A DNA stretch of 64,000 bases from Prevotella sp. UBA3776. GTDB taxonomy: Bacteria; Bacteroidota; Bacteroidia; Bacteroidales; Bacteroidaceae. The stretch lies in assembly GCA_002369515.1 (NCBI GenBank), contig DFFM01000015.1, positions 25,519-89,518 on the forward strand. The letters are read 5' to 3'. Below are positions 20,275 through 30,261 of the stretch, piece by piece (the stretch's first letter is position 1; each line of letters opens with the position of its first letter). Position numbers and translations under genes: made by a program. Below the pieces are notes generated by a model. It did not search any database. It saw only the letters and a list, made by a program, of their open reading frames with translations, and had not been told where the DNA came from.

Positions 20275-21237
20275 TTATTTGTCGATGTTCACCAGTGTAT
20301 ATTTCTTCGAGCCCAGCCCAATCTTTTCGGCATAGTCGGTGATGTAGGTGCCGTGCTGGCGGTTGATGCGCTCGATGAGCGGTTTGTTGTCGTCGCCCGG
20401 TTTTCCCTTATAGCTGAACACCTTGTCCAGACAGGCCTGGTCCACGGCCACGGGGTCCAGACTGGCCATGATGCCCATGTCCTGCAGCTCAGGCTTGGCG
20501 GGGTGGCCGTCGCAGTCGCAATCCACCGACATGTTGTTCATCACGTTGATGTAGAGAATGTTCTCGCCGAAGTAGTTGTGGACGGCCTGTGCGGCAGCGG
20601 CCATCGACTCCAGGAACATGTCCTGCGTCGGCCCGGCGGCCAGATACTCCGGTGTCCAGGCTTTCTGCGTGTCGGTGGTCTTGCCCGCCGAGTGGATGTA
20701 GGCCTTGCCCGCCGACGAAGCCACACCGATGGAGGCATTCTTCAGCACACCGCCGAAACCGCCCATGGCATGGCCCTTGAAGTGGGCCAGGTTGATCATG
20801 AATGTGTAGTTGGCCAGATGTTCGCCCACAAGGTCATACTTCAGGTGTTTCCTGTCCTTCACGGGTATGCGCATCTCGCCGAATTCGTCCATCAGGTCAA
20901 CGGCGAAGATCGAGTCGAAACCATGCTCCTCGATGGTCTGCCAGTGGCGTTTCGGGTCCTGGCGCGAGCCGCCGTAGGCTGTGCAGCACTCCACGATGGT
21001 GCCGTTCACCTCATCCACCAGGTTTCGGATGAGCGTCGGTTTCAGATAGTGCGTGTTGCCCCCTTCGCCCGTGGAAATTTTCACGGCCACGCGCCCCTTG
21101 GCTTCGCGGCCCAGCGCTTTGTAGATTTTCACCAGCCCTTCGGGCGTGATGTCCTTGGTAAAATAAACTTTCGACTGAGCGAAAGCCGATGCCGTTGCCA
21201 CAATGAGGGCAAAGGCCAGAAATGCAGTACGTTTCAT
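20275..21237 (-). CDS. Secreted DUF362 domain protein
   Basis: The product has 320 residues from the ATG at 21237 (MKRTAFLAFALIVATASAFA is a clear signal peptide). Longer reading in the same frame is upstream noise containing the promoter. The body matches DUF362: VYFTKDITPEGLVKIYKALG, VAVKISTGEGGNTHYLKP, INLAHFKGHAMGGFGGVLKN and INVMNNMSVDCDCDGHP. The cysteines in CDCDGHP and elsewhere resemble the iron-sulfur or metal sites seen in the family, whose reaction is not established. A -7 box (TATTTTTG on the minus strand, 21287-21280) gives a leader of about 40 bases. It is divergent from the xylanase gene. Confidence 0.87.
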   Translation of the reverse strand: MKRTAFLAFALIVATASAFAQSKVYFTKDITPEGLVKIYKALGREAKGRVAVKISTGEGGNTHYLKPTLIRNLVDEVNGTIVECCTAYGGSRQDPKRHWQTIEEHGFDSIFAVDLMDEFGEMRIPVKDRKHLKYDLVGEHLANYTFMINLAHFKGHAMGGFGGVLKNASIGVASSAGKAYIHSAGKTTDTQKAWTPEYLAAGPTQDMFLESMAAAAQAVHNYFGENILYINVMNNMSVDCDCDGHPAKPELQDMGIMASLDPVAVDQACLDKVFSYKGKPGDDNKPLIERINRQHGTYITDYAEKIGLGSKKYTLVNIDK

Positions 21238-21437
21238 GTTTGTTGAGTGCTTAATTGTTTCTGTTTTGTAACCCGACTGCAAAAATACGGAAAAAAACCA
21301 TAAAACAGTAACCATTTTTACGGTTTCTTTTGCCAAAAACACCCTTGCAACCCTCTTTTTTGCACGAAATGAAACAAAACATAATAAAAAAAGCATATTT
21401 GGAAAAGCATATCCCGACGTTTTGTAGTAATTTTGCA

Positions 21438-21545
21438 TCCGGAAAATTCCGAAAAATCTGGAAATTCCAGAAACTCCAGAAACTTCGGAAAAACCGGTAA
21501 TTCCAGTAATTCCGAAAAGTCCTGAAAAATCCGAAAACTCCGAGA
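21438..21545. repeat. TTCCGAAAA/TTCCAGAAA degenerate tandem repeat in the xylanase leader
   Basis: About ten degenerate units of 9-11 bases (ATTCCGAAAA, CTCCAGAAA, ATTCCAGTA) fill the region between a -7 box (TAATTTTG, 21428-21435) and the xylanase ATG. They would form most of the 5' leader of its mRNA. Units of opposite orientation alternate (TTCCGAAAA and TTCGGAAAA), so short hairpins are possible. Confidence 0.75.
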
Positions 21546-21571
21546 AAATAAATAACTATACAATCCCAAAT

Positions 21572-23503
21572 ATGAAAGCATCTTTACTGAAAACCATTCT
21601 GCTGCCCGTGGCAGCCAGTCTTTTCTCTATCAATGCCAGCGCGCAGCTGTCGTCGAACGCCGACAAGTTCCTGGGCAACATCACCACCAGCGGTGAAGTC
21701 AACTACGCCGACATCGAGTATGCCGACCTGTGGAACCAAATCACACCCGAGAACGAGTCGAAGTGGCAGTCCATCGAGGGCAACAGCCGCGGACAGTTCA
21801 ACTGGTGGGGATGCGACAATGCCTACGACTACGCCAAGAAACACGGCATCCCCTTCAAGTTCCACACACTCGTTTGGGGCTCCCAATACCCCAGATGGAT
21901 GGACAACCTCTCCACCGCCGAGCAGTACAAGGCCATTGTCGAGTGGATGGATGCCGTCAAGCAGCGCTATCCCGACCTGCAGATGATCGACGTGGTGAAC
22001 GAAGCCATTGTCGGCCATGCACCCGCCCCCTACAAGAATGCACTCGGCGGCGATGGCGTGACGGGCTACGACTGGATTGTGAAGGCTTTCCAAATGGCCC
22101 ACGAGCGCTGGCCCAACGCCATCCTCATCTACAACGACTACAACACCTTCGAGTGGCAGAAGAAAGAGTTCATCGAACTGGTGCGCGCCGTGCGCGACGC
22201 CGGAGCGCCCATCGATGCCTACGGTTGCCAGTCGCACGACCTCAACGACATGGGAGCCAGCCAGTTCCGCGCGGCCATGAAAGACCTGCACGACAAGTTG
22301 CAGCTCCCCATGTACAGCACCGAATATGACATCAGCAAGCAGAACGACGACGAACAGCTGCAGCGCTACAAAGAGCAGATTCCCGTCATCTGGGAGGCTC
22401 CCTACTGCGCCGGACTCACCCTCTGGGGCTACGTCTATGGCCACACCTGGAACCAGGCCCAGTATTCGGGCATCGTCCGCGAAGACGGCACCGAGCGGCT
22501 TGCCATGACCTGGCTGCGCGACTACATGAAGAGCGACGCCGCCAAGCAGGCCAAGAGCCCCTTCCCCGGCATGAAGAAGGAGGCCTCCGTCTATGTGCGA
22601 CCCAAGACCATCCACACCACGGCAGGCGACGTGCTGCCCATCACCGTCGATGCCCGCCTCCGCACCAAGACCATACAGCAGGTGGAGGTCTATGCCGACG
22701 GCCAACTCATCGCCACACTCACCAGCGCCCCCTACGAAACCGAATACACCACCGACCAGCTGGGCTACCACACGCTCAAGGCCGTGGTCACTGCCACCGA
22801 CGGCACTCAATACGAGCGCATGGGAGGCTTCACCGCCCACGAGCCGCGCCGTGCCTACAACGACAACGTGGTCAGCCTGCCCGGCACCATCGAGGCCGAG
22901 AACTTCGACCAGGGATACGACGGCTTCACCTTCCACGACTCTGACCAGAAAGACGAGGGCGACGCCCACTACCGCTCCGACAACGGAGGAGTAGATATCG
23001 TCAGGGGCAACGGCGGATGCGCCATTGGCTATACCGCCACCGGCGAATGGCTCGAATACTCCGTCAACGTAGCCCAGGCAGGCGAATACAGCTACGAGGC
23101 CTTCGCCTCGTCGGGAACAACAGGTGCAGCCTTCACCCTCTCCGTCATCCGCAACGGCGAAACGCAGCAGCTCGCCCGCGTCAGTGTGCCCAAGACTGCC
23201 GACAACGACTGGGGCACCTATCGCGCCCTCACCGGCAAGTGCGCCGTGCCCCTCGAGGCTGGGCGACAAATCATCCGCCTCACCATCGACGCACCCTACA
23301 GCAACATCGACCGGGTGACCTTCAACTGCACCACACCCAGCGGCATTCAGCTTCTCGAAAACGCCGACGGCGCACCATCCTCCGGCTCCCCCCTCTACAA
23401 TCTGCAGGGCCAGCGCATCGACGGCTCGCGCTATGCAACCCAAGGAACGCAACTGCCCCGCGGCCTCTACATACAGGGCGGAAAGAAAATTCTCGTGAAA
23501 TAA
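21572..23503 (+). CDS. GH10 endo-1,4-beta-xylanase with CBM6
   Basis: The product has 643 residues and cleaves the beta-1,4-xylan backbone outside the cytoplasm. A signal peptide (residues 1-24) precedes a GH10 catalytic domain (about 27-330). The acid/base is E144 in DVVNEA and the nucleophile E251 in MYSTEYDIS, and WNQITPENESKW is also typical. An immunoglobulin-like linker (about 345-420, KTIQQVEVYADGQLIATL) is followed by a CBM6 (about 430-570, GTIEAENFDQGYDG, WLEYSVNV). The C-terminal tail has LYNLQGQRIDG and GLYIQGGKKILVK, the secreted-protein tail seen elsewhere here. No SusC/SusD pair is visible nearby, so it is not in a complete polysaccharide locus in this window. Confidence 0.95.
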   Translation: MKASLLKTILLPVAASLFSINASAQLSSNADKFLGNITTSGEVNYADIEYADLWNQITPENESKWQSIEGNSRGQFNWWGCDNAYDYAKKHGIPFKFHTLVWGSQYPRWMDNLSTAEQYKAIVEWMDAVKQRYPDLQMIDVVNEAIVGHAPAPYKNALGGDGVTGYDWIVKAFQMAHERWPNAILIYNDYNTFEWQKKEFIELVRAVRDAGAPIDAYGCQSHDLNDMGASQFRAAMKDLHDKLQLPMYSTEYDISKQNDDEQLQRYKEQIPVIWEAPYCAGLTLWGYVYGHTWNQAQYSGIVREDGTERLAMTWLRDYMKSDAAKQAKSPFPGMKKEASVYVRPKTIHTTAGDVLPITVDARLRTKTIQQVEVYADGQLIATLTSAPYETEYTTDQLGYHTLKAVVTATDGTQYERMGGFTAHEPRRAYNDNVVSLPGTIEAENFDQGYDGFTFHDSDQKDEGDAHYRSDNGGVDIVRGNGGCAIGYTATGEWLEYSVNVAQAGEYSYEAFASSGTTGAAFTLSVIRNGETQQLARVSVPKTADNDWGTYRALTGKCAVPLEAGRQIIRLTIDAPYSNIDRVTFNCTTPSGIQLLENADGAPSSGSPLYNLQGQRIDGSRYATQGTQLPRGLYIQGGKKILVK

Positions 23504-23525
23504 ACATTCCGCGGAAACACACGAA

Positions 23526-23697
23526 CATCTCCCGACAATCGGATAATCTCTCCCGGCGATAGAAAAATCTCTCCCGGCGATAGAAAAATCTCTCCCGACG
23601 ATAGAAAATTATCTCCCGGCGATTGAAAATTATCTCCCGACGATGCGAAGAAATTCTCTAGAAAATTTCAGAGTGTCGTCGGGAGATATTTTTCTAG
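23526..23697. repeat. TCTCCCGAC repeat array with inverted end copy
   Basis: Six units of about 23 bases (ATCTCTCCCGGCGATAGAAA and variants) follow the xylanase gene. An inverted copy (GTCGTCGGGAGATATTTTT, about 23675-23693) closes the array, with TCTAGAAAATTTCAG in between. The unit and the TCTAGAAAATTTC segment match 4517-4600. A single-stem version lies at 55078-55111. The spacing and the inverted end suggest a large hairpin in the 3' region of the mRNA. Confidence 0.82.
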
Positions 23698-23838
23698 CAA
23701 GAGCCATGCCCAAAACAACGTCGTGCCAAAGGTTCTCTCCGCCCCACTTAAAGAGGGTTGGAACTGCATCTTTTTTAACACCAAGTTACTCTTTCCGAAG
23801 ACTGAAAAGTCAGCGAATATACAGACTCAGCACGTTTC

Positions 23839-25045
23839 TCCCCGCCCCTCAAGGGGAGGGGATGGGGGTGGGGTCTGTAACTTTCCACCCCAATGACCTT
23901 TTGTTAAATGGAAATTAATGTCCAATTCATGTGAATTAATGTTTTCCTCACACAGATTCCTCAGATTTCTCAGATTTCATATACTGTAAAAACCGTTCCA
24001 ACGAGTCATCCGTGTTCGTTTCTCGTCATTCTGATTCCACAGACAATTTTGATTCCACAGATTATACATCCAAGGATTCCACACACTGGGATTCCTGTGT
24101 AGAGTCTCATTGCTCGGCTGTGCGGAATCTCCCCGCCCCTCAAGAGGAAAGGCTACGGGTAGGCGAGCTTTGCTCGGGAACCAACGGTCGCTGGCCGAAG
24201 GGAAAAGCAATGGGGATGGGGGTGGGGTCTGTAACTTTCCACCGCAATGACCATCTTTTAATGGAAATTAATGTCCAATTCATGAGCATTAATGTTTGTT
24301 TTCCTCACACAGATTTCTCAGATTCCTCAGATTTCATATACTGTAAAAACCATTCCAACGAGTCATCCGTGTTTGTTTCTCGTCATTGGGATTCCACAGA
24401 CAATTTTGATTCCACAGATTATACATCCATGGATTCCATATACGTGGATTCCTGTGTAGAGTCTCATTGCTCGGCTGTGCGGAATCTCCCCGCCCCTCAA
24501 GGGGAGGGGATGGGGGTGGGGTCTGTAACTTTCCACCGCAATGACCATCTTTTAATGGAAATTAACGTCCAATTCATGAGCATTAATGTTTGTTTTCCTC
24601 ACACAGATTCCTCAGATAGCCACGGATGGATTCCCTTAAACATTGGTACAAATGGAGATGAAGTTTGAGACCCCACTCCCCATCCCCTCCCCTTGAGGGG
24701 CGGGGAGACCGTGCTGAGTCTCATTGCCATCAAGGTAGTAACCGCGACTTTCTAGGGATGGAAGATTCCTGTGTAAAGTCTCATTGCTCGGCTGTGCGGA
24801 ATCTCCCCGCCCCTCAAGGGGAGGGGATGGGGGTGGGGTCTCAAACTTTCCACCCCAATAGCCTTTTGTTAAATGGAAATAAATGTTCAATTCATGTGAA
24901 TTACTGTTTTTTTTCTCACACAGATTCCTCAGATTTCTCAGATTTCATATACTGTAAAAACCGTTCAAGCAAGTCATCCGTGTTCGTTTCTCGTCATTCT
25001 GATTCCACAGACAATTCTGATTCCACAGATTCCTGGAAAGCGGAG
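23839..25045. repeat. Tandem copies of a composite repeat of about 300 bp
   Basis: Three to four copies of one composite unit follow each other. Each contains a CCCCGCCCCTCAAGGGGAGG palindrome with GGGGTGGGGTCTG, then ACTTTCCACC, TTAAATGGAAATTAATGTCC and CACAGATTCCTCAGATTTC. A CATCCGTGTTCGTTTCTCG block, nine-base GATTCCACA units and TCATTGCTCGGCTGTGCGG complete the unit. Palindrome copies begin near 23839, 24130, 24488 and 24806, with an inverted one at 24664-24712. The second copy contains an added block with GGCTACGGGTAGGCGAGC. An inverted copy of the whole unit lies at 29763-30178. No protein gene is supported here. Confidence 0.85.
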
Positions 25046-25091
25046 CTTTCGAAACTTCAATCATATAATTTTTCTAAAAACTCCTTTTTTC

Positions 25092-25123
25092 TTTGGCTGT
25101 ATTCTAAAAACTTCGTATTTTTG
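25092..25123 (+). promoter_or_regulatory. Bacteroidetes-type promoter of the 1430-residue protein gene
   Basis: TTTG (25092-25095), 20 bases, then TATTTTTG (25116-25123) match the consensus fully. Transcription should start near 25130 and give a leader of about 40 bases before the ATG at 25171. Confidence 0.72.
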
Positions 25124-25170
25124 TACGCTTTAATCCTTATTTGCAGAATAATAAAAACCATAATATTGAA

Positions 25171-28100
25171 ATGAAACACACCAAACAATTTTTCTTAATG
25201 CTTATGCTGGCCATCGTCAGCAATGTGGCAGCGTGGGGAGAGGAAAAAACATCTACATTATCTTTTACCTCTGCTTGCGGAGGATATGGTACTGCTGATG
25301 ATGGCACTGTATGGACAGTTACATCTGACGCACCAGAGTCAACTTTTGATAGTACAAAGGGTATCCATTATGGAACTGGCAAAGTAGCTGTTTCATATTT
25401 AACTCTAACCACCAATGATATAAGTGGAACTGTTTCAAAAATTGTTGTAAATGCTAGTGGGGCAAGCAGTACGACAGCTGAATTGGCTGTAACTGTTGGC
25501 GGAAGTGCTTTTGGAAGCGAAGTTTCATTAACCGGCACTGCAACAAGATATACATTCACTGGTTCTGCATCGGGGGAAATCGTAATTAAAGTATCCCAGT
25601 CAAGTGCAAAAAAGGCTTTATATATTAAGTCTGTAACTGTAACCTACGAAAAAACTTCAAGCACTCTCAAAGACCTTTCCGCCTTTGAGTTTGCCGATGC
25701 CTCCCCGACTATAAACTTGCTGAATGAAACTACATATAGTCAGGATGTTACTGTTGCACCATTAGACTATGACGGAGATATTACCTATTCACTTTCAGAC
25801 AACACCGCTGGGGCTACAATTTCTGGCTCTACAGTAAAAGTTTCTCAAGCAGGATCGGTGACGGTGACAGCAAGTGGAACTGCTACAGATGTTTATAACA
25901 AGCCTGCCGATGCTTCTTATACATTGACGGTGACAGATAGTAGAACCAAATTATATATTAAGACAGGTAATGATGATTGGAATCCCAATGTTTATACTTT
26001 CTATGGTGATAATCACTTTACCGGAGATTGGCCTGGCACACCTGCTACTACACTTGAAACAGTTAATGGTGTGAAATGGCATAAAATCGTTGTTCCTTCT
26101 ACGGACTTTAACATTGTTCTCAGCGATGGATATGGCAAGTATCCTTCCACAGGTGGTATCCATATTCAAGATAAGGATAAAGTCTATCTTGTTTATAATT
26201 CTGAAACAGATGGCACCAGCAACAGCTATGCAAAGATTGTAGAATTTGCAGAGGTAACGGCTAATAATGTTAATGTGGACGAGGGCGCTTCCGTGAGTAG
26301 CGGCGTCACAGCTATTCCCAGCGGATTGTCATTGAGCTATAGCAGTAGTGATGAAAGCATTGCCACTGTTAGCAGTGATGGTACTTTAACAGGAGTTAGC
26401 CAAGGAACGGCCACCATTACTGTCAGCTGGAATACACAGGAGGTTGGCGGCACACACTATGTGAATGGCAGTACAACTTTTGATGCAATCGTCACAGAAA
26501 GTGGTTCTGCCAGCAATAGTTCTATTTATGTTCGTGTTACGGATGCTTCGCAATTGGTTGCAGGTAAAAAATATATTATTGCAACAAAAATACAGGAAGG
26601 TACTCCTTATTCCGTTCAAATCTTAGGAAAACAGACAAATGACAATTACCGAGATAAAGTAGGCGTTGCAACTATTCAGAACAATACCGAGATTGACTTG
26701 TCGAATCCACAAGCCAAGGATGCCGTAGTCCTTACTCTAGGAGGAGAAACTGGTGCGTGGACATTCTTAGCTTCTGATAATAATAAGTATTTGTCGTTGA
26801 ATTCAAAAAGCAATTACTTACAATCATCTGAATCTGTCACTAGCAATAGTCAAAAGTGGACGATAACCAGTGGCTTTCAAGTAAAAAGTAATTATGATAC
26901 AAGTAGGTCTATTCAATATAATAGTGGAGGTGGTACTACTGTTGCTAGATTTGCATGTTATTCTAGTGATCTAAAAGCAGCTTACCTTTATGTTCAGAAA
27001 AATGACAATCAGGTAGCCACTCCGACTTTCGACCCAGTTGCTGGAGAAGTAGAAATGGGAACTGAAGTGACATTCAATTGCAGTACTGAGGGAGTTACCT
27101 ATTATTATACTACCGATGGTACTGAGCCTACTACAAGTAGTGCTTCGGGTTCTTCATATACTGTTAACAGCAGCGTTACGCTGAAAGTAATTGCCGTTAA
27201 ATCGGGAATGGAAAATAGTGAGGTAGCTACGGCAACCTATACTATTGCAAAAAACAATCCCAACCTCGCTTTCTCAGAAACGAATGTGACTGCAAACATT
27301 GGAGAAAGTTTTACTCCTCCAACATTGTCTTATGCTGAGGGTTATGACGGCACTATCACTTATTCGAGTTCTAACTCCGCAATAACTGTTAATGCTGAAA
27401 CAGGCGAAGTCTCGTTTGATGCCTCGGCTGCAGGTAAAACGACAACCATCACCGCTACAGCATCGGAAACAGATAACTTTAGTGCTGGAACAACATCGTA
27501 TGTGCTGAATGTTATCAATCCCAATGCCATCGAGGGGAATCTGAATAATGAAACTTTCGGAACGAATTATAATGGTTCGATAACGCCTATTGGCGAATTT
27601 AGTTCTGTCTCAGGAAATATTGGTTCTGTTGTTGTTACTTATGCCAAAGGTGCAGCTGAATATGCTTATATCAACGACAGTCAAATCAGAATGTATAATG
27701 GCAGCAAACTGACATTCACTGCACCTGATGGGGTATATATTCTTTCATTGACATTTAATACAGATCTTACTGATTGTAGTTCTGACAAGGGAACTATTAG
27801 TGGAAATACATGGTTGCCTGGTGACGGGGAGAATGTCAATTCTGTAACTATTACAAGAGGAGGTTCTGGCAACTTGCAGTTGTCAACGGTTGCTATAACA
27901 TTATCGGAATCGGGAACAGCAGTGCAGCGTCCGAGTATTTCTCCATTAAGTGGTACACAGATTGATGAAAAAACACAGATTAAAATAACAAGCGAAGAGG
28001 GAACCACCATCTATTACACCACCGATGGCAGTGATCCCGTGAAGGACGGCGCACTCACCGGTACAGCCAAGGCATACACGGGCGCTTTCACTCTTTCCAA

Positions 28101-29463
28101 GGCTGGCACAGTGAAAGCGGTGGCCAGGGATGCAGAGGGCAACTTTAGCATCATCGCTTCGGCTACCTATAAATATAACGGAACAACTGTATTGCCATAT
28201 TACGAACGCTTTGATGCGGGCCTGGGCAACTTTATCACGACCACTACTGGAACCGTGAAATGGACTTACAGGCAGCATACAGATCAAGCTTTTATCAACA
28301 AATACGGAGAAGTGCGCAAGTATGCTTATTGCAGCAACACAGGATATGACCATGATAAAACAGGCAAAGCGCGGTTCATTTCTCCTATTATTGACCTTAC
28401 AGAGGAGGGACTTTCCAACGTGATGTTTAATTTTATCCATGCAGGTGCCTACTTCTCAAACAGCAACATGATGAAAACCATGTGCAAGGTACAGGTGATT
28501 ACTGATGATAATGACAAAGACATCTCCGACGAAAGTGTGCTCGCTGTTGATGCCTACTGGACTGATGTGACCATTCCCGATGACGGCTGGTTTACATATA
28601 ATGATTCCCAGTTTACACGAAAGAACTCTGGTGATATCAGCCTTGATGATTATGTTGGTAATAAAGTGAGAATTTGCTTCCTTTTCGATGCAACTGACAC
28701 AGATAACAAGGGTAACTGGAATGTTGACCAGATTTCTATCCGTGGGGAGTTGGTGGAGAAAGTGAAGATAACCAAGCCATCCACCTCACCTGAAACAGAA
28801 ACAGAAGGGTTTACCACATATGTAACGAAGAACGATATCGACGCAGCAACAACGCTCACGGAAAAGGGCGTGAAGCTCTACAAAGTTGTGGAGTTCGACA
28901 AGCGTAATGTAGTATTGGTGCAACTCGGACTGGGTGACGAGGGAGAAGGTGCTATAGGTGAAAACACCTACTCTGAAACCATGGTTCCAGCAGGCTCACC
29001 GGTATTGGTGAAGGGCGAATTCGGTGATCGCGAGCTGGTGCTGGTTAACAGTTCCGAAGTGATTCCTAAGCTCCGCGGCAACCTGTTGCGCAGCGCAGTT
29101 GAGGGCGTGACAGCCACAGAAAACGACCATTTCTTTGTGCTGCAATATCCGAAGGCTGTTGGTGCCTACGGTTTCCATCTGCTTGGTACAGGAAAAACCG
29201 TCGATGGCCGCAGGGCTTATCTGAACGGAGTTGACGAAGTGGAGACACTGACTACACAGACTAATTCTGCAAAGGGCGTGTTCTTGTTCGGCGAGGAAGA
29301 GGATGTGTTGCCATTAAACATTCAGCAGTTGGACGTGCCTGCTTCTTCTGTTATTTACAATGATGGCATTTACGATCTGATGGGCCGTAAGGTGAACACG
29401 TCGAATGGCCATCTTCCCAAGGGAATCTATGTGGTGAAAGGAAAGAAATTTGTGGTTAAATAA
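25171..29463 (+). CDS. Giant secreted multi-domain adhesin-like protein
   Basis: The product has 1430 residues with a signal peptide (MKHTKQFFLMLMLAIVSNVA). Domains seen are an N-terminal beta domain, Ig-like Big_2 modules (SLSYSSSDESIATVSSDGTL, then TGVSQGTATITVSW) and a starch-binding-like segment (DDWNPNVYTFYGDNHFTGDW). Two chitobiase-type C-terminal modules (TYYYTTDGTEPTTSSASG, TIYYTTDGSDPVKDG) and a jelly-roll-like section with a fully spelt ITDDNDKDISDE region also appear. The C-terminal tail reads DLMGRKVNTSNGHLPKGIYV then KGKKFVVK. It has no catalytic motif, so adhesion or glycan binding outside the cell is likely. The coding sequence looks visibly AT-richer than neighbouring genes and is flanked by inverted long repeats, which suggests transfer. 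Confidence 0.85.
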   Translation: MKHTKQFFLMLMLAIVSNVAAWGEEKTSTLSFTSACGGYGTADDGTVWTVTSDAPESTFDSTKGIHYGTGKVAVSYLTLTTNDISGTVSKIVVNASGASSTTAELAVTVGGSAFGSEVSLTGTATRYTFTGSASGEIVIKVSQSSAKKALYIKSVTVTYEKTSSTLKDLSAFEFADASPTINLLNETTYSQDVTVAPLDYDGDITYSLSDNTAGATISGSTVKVSQAGSVTVTASGTATDVYNKPADASYTLTVTDSRTKLYIKTGNDDWNPNVYTFYGDNHFTGDWPGTPATTLETVNGVKWHKIVVPSTDFNIVLSDGYGKYPSTGGIHIQDKDKVYLVYNSETDGTSNSYAKIVEFAEVTANNVNVDEGASVSSGVTAIPSGLSLSYSSSDESIATVSSDGTLTGVSQGTATITVSWNTQEVGGTHYVNGSTTFDAIVTESGSASNSSIYVRVTDASQLVAGKKYIIATKIQEGTPYSVQILGKQTNDNYRDKVGVATIQNNTEIDLSNPQAKDAVVLTLGGETGAWTFLASDNNKYLSLNSKSNYLQSSESVTSNSQKWTITSGFQVKSNYDTSRSIQYNSGGGTTVARFACYSSDLKAAYLYVQKNDNQVATPTFDPVAGEVEMGTEVTFNCSTEGVTYYYTTDGTEPTTSSASGSSYTVNSSVTLKVIAVKSGMENSEVATATYTIAKNNPNLAFSETNVTANIGESFTPPTLSYAEGYDGTITYSSSNSAITVNAETGEVSFDASAAGKTTTITATASETDNFSAGTTSYVLNVINPNAIEGNLNNETFGTNYNGSITPIGEFSSVSGNIGSVVVTYAKGAAEYAYINDSQIRMYNGSKLTFTAPDGVYILSLTFNTDLTDCSSDKGTISGNTWLPGDGENVNSVTITRGGSGNLQLSTVAITLSESGTAVQRPSISPLSGTQIDEKTQIKITSEEGTTIYYTTDGSDPVKDGALTGTAKAYTGAFTLSKAGTVKAVARDAEGNFSIIASATYKYNGTTVLPYYERFDAGLGNFITTTTGTVKWTYRQHTDQAFINKYGEVRKYAYCSNTGYDHDKTGKARFISPIIDLTEEGLSNVMFNFIHAGAYFSNSNMMKTMCKVQVITDDNDKDISDESVLAVDAYWTDVTIPDDGWFTYNDSQFTRKNSGDISLDDYVGNKVRICFLFDATDTDNKGNWNVDQISIRGELVEKVKITKPSTSPETETEGFTTYVTKNDIDAATTLTEKGVKLYKVVEFDKRNVVLVQLGLGDEGEGAIGENTYSETMVPAGSPVLVKGEFGDRELVLVNSSEVIPKLRGNLLRSAVEGVTATENDHFFVLQYPKAVGAYGFHLLGTGKTVDGRRAYLNGVDEVETLTTQTNSAKGVFLFGEEEDVLPLNIQQLDVPASSVIYNDGIYDLMGRKVNTSNGHLPKGIYVVKGKKFVVK

Positions 29464-29487
29464 TCAAAAGGAAAGGAGAACAGAAAA

Positions 29488-29670
29488 ATGAAAAAGTATA
29501 TATATGTAAAGCCTGAGCTCGAGATTGTTGCCACGAACGTGAAACTTCTTGACACCATGCCCAAGGACAGTAAAACGTACGAAGAAGACCCGATTCTGGG
29601 CAAGGAAGGGCAATTTGACGACACCGAAACTGAGGACTACTTCCACCACAAGGATCTGTGGGAGGAGTGA
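29488..29670 (+). CDS. Small MKKYI-type peptide of unknown function
   Basis: The product has 60 residues: MKKYIYVKPELEIVATNV at the start and an acidic C-terminal half (KTYEEDPILGKEGQFDDTE). From memory, Prevotella and Bacteroides genomes carry many short proteins that open with MKKYIKP-like residues, often beside secreted-protein genes, but no function is established. There is no signal peptide or cysteine. It begins 24 bases after the stop of the giant secreted protein and ends just before a strong terminator, so the two genes are almost certainly one transcript. Confidence 0.72.
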   Translation: MKKYIYVKPELEIVATNVKLLDTMPKDSKTYEEDPILGKEGQFDDTETEDYFHHKDLWEE

Positions 29671-29683
29671 CAGAGATAAAATG

Positions 29684-29721
29684 AAAAACAGGGCAGCACC
29701 ATTGCGTGCTGCCCTGTTTTT
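29684..29721 (+). terminator. Intrinsic terminator
   Basis: AAAAACAGGGCAGCAC (29684-29699) pairs exactly with GTGCTGCCCTGTTTTT (29706-29721) around a 6-base loop. A T run follows. It ends the transcript of the giant secreted protein and the small peptide. Confidence 0.92.
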
Positions 29722-29762
29722 TCATTCTCCTTTTTCCATTGGGAAATAAAAAGGTTTTTTTA

Positions 29763-30178
29763 GGCCATCGTAAAGAGTAATTTGGCGTGGAAAGATACAG
29801 ACCCCACCCCCATCCCCATTGCTTTTCCCTTCGGCCAGCGACCGTTGGTTCCCGAGCAAAGCTCGCCTACCCGTAGCCTTTCCCCTTGAGGGGCGGGGAG
29901 ATTCCGCACAGCCTGGCAATGAAACTCTACACAGGAATCCCTGTGTGTGGAATCCATGGATGTATAATCTGTGGAATCAAAATTGTCTGTGGAATCAGAA
30001 TTGTCTGTGGAATCAGAATGAAGATAAACGAACACGGATGACTTGCTTGAACGGTTTTTTACAATTTATGAAATCTGAGAAATCTGAGGAATCTGTGTGA
30101 GGAAAACAAACGTTAATTCACATGAATTGGACATTAATTTCCATTTAACAAAAGGCTATTGGGGTGGAAAGTTACAGA
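29763..30178. repeat. Inverted copy of the composite repeat
   Basis: This is one copy of the composite unit found at 23839-25045, in the opposite orientation. It has GACCCCACCCCCATCC, then the added block with GGCGAGCTTTGCTCGGG read inversely, GATTCCACA-type units, CGAACACGGATGACTTGC, AATCTGAGGAATCTGTGTGA and the TTAATTTCCATTTAACAAAA end. With the left copies it encloses 25.1-29.7 kb like a pair of long inverted repeats. No protein gene is supported in it. Confidence 0.85.
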
Positions 30179-30261
30179 CACGACCTCTTCTTTTTCATTG
30201 GGTTCGCTTTAAAAAGTATTCACATGATGAAAATGATGGTAATACAATGCGCGTCTTGCCA

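Noticed and set aside
24012-24668. Open frame of 218 codons with DSTDNFDSTDYTS repeats
   Set aside because: It consists wholly of the composite intergenic repeat, has no signal or domain, and similar frames arise in the other copies.
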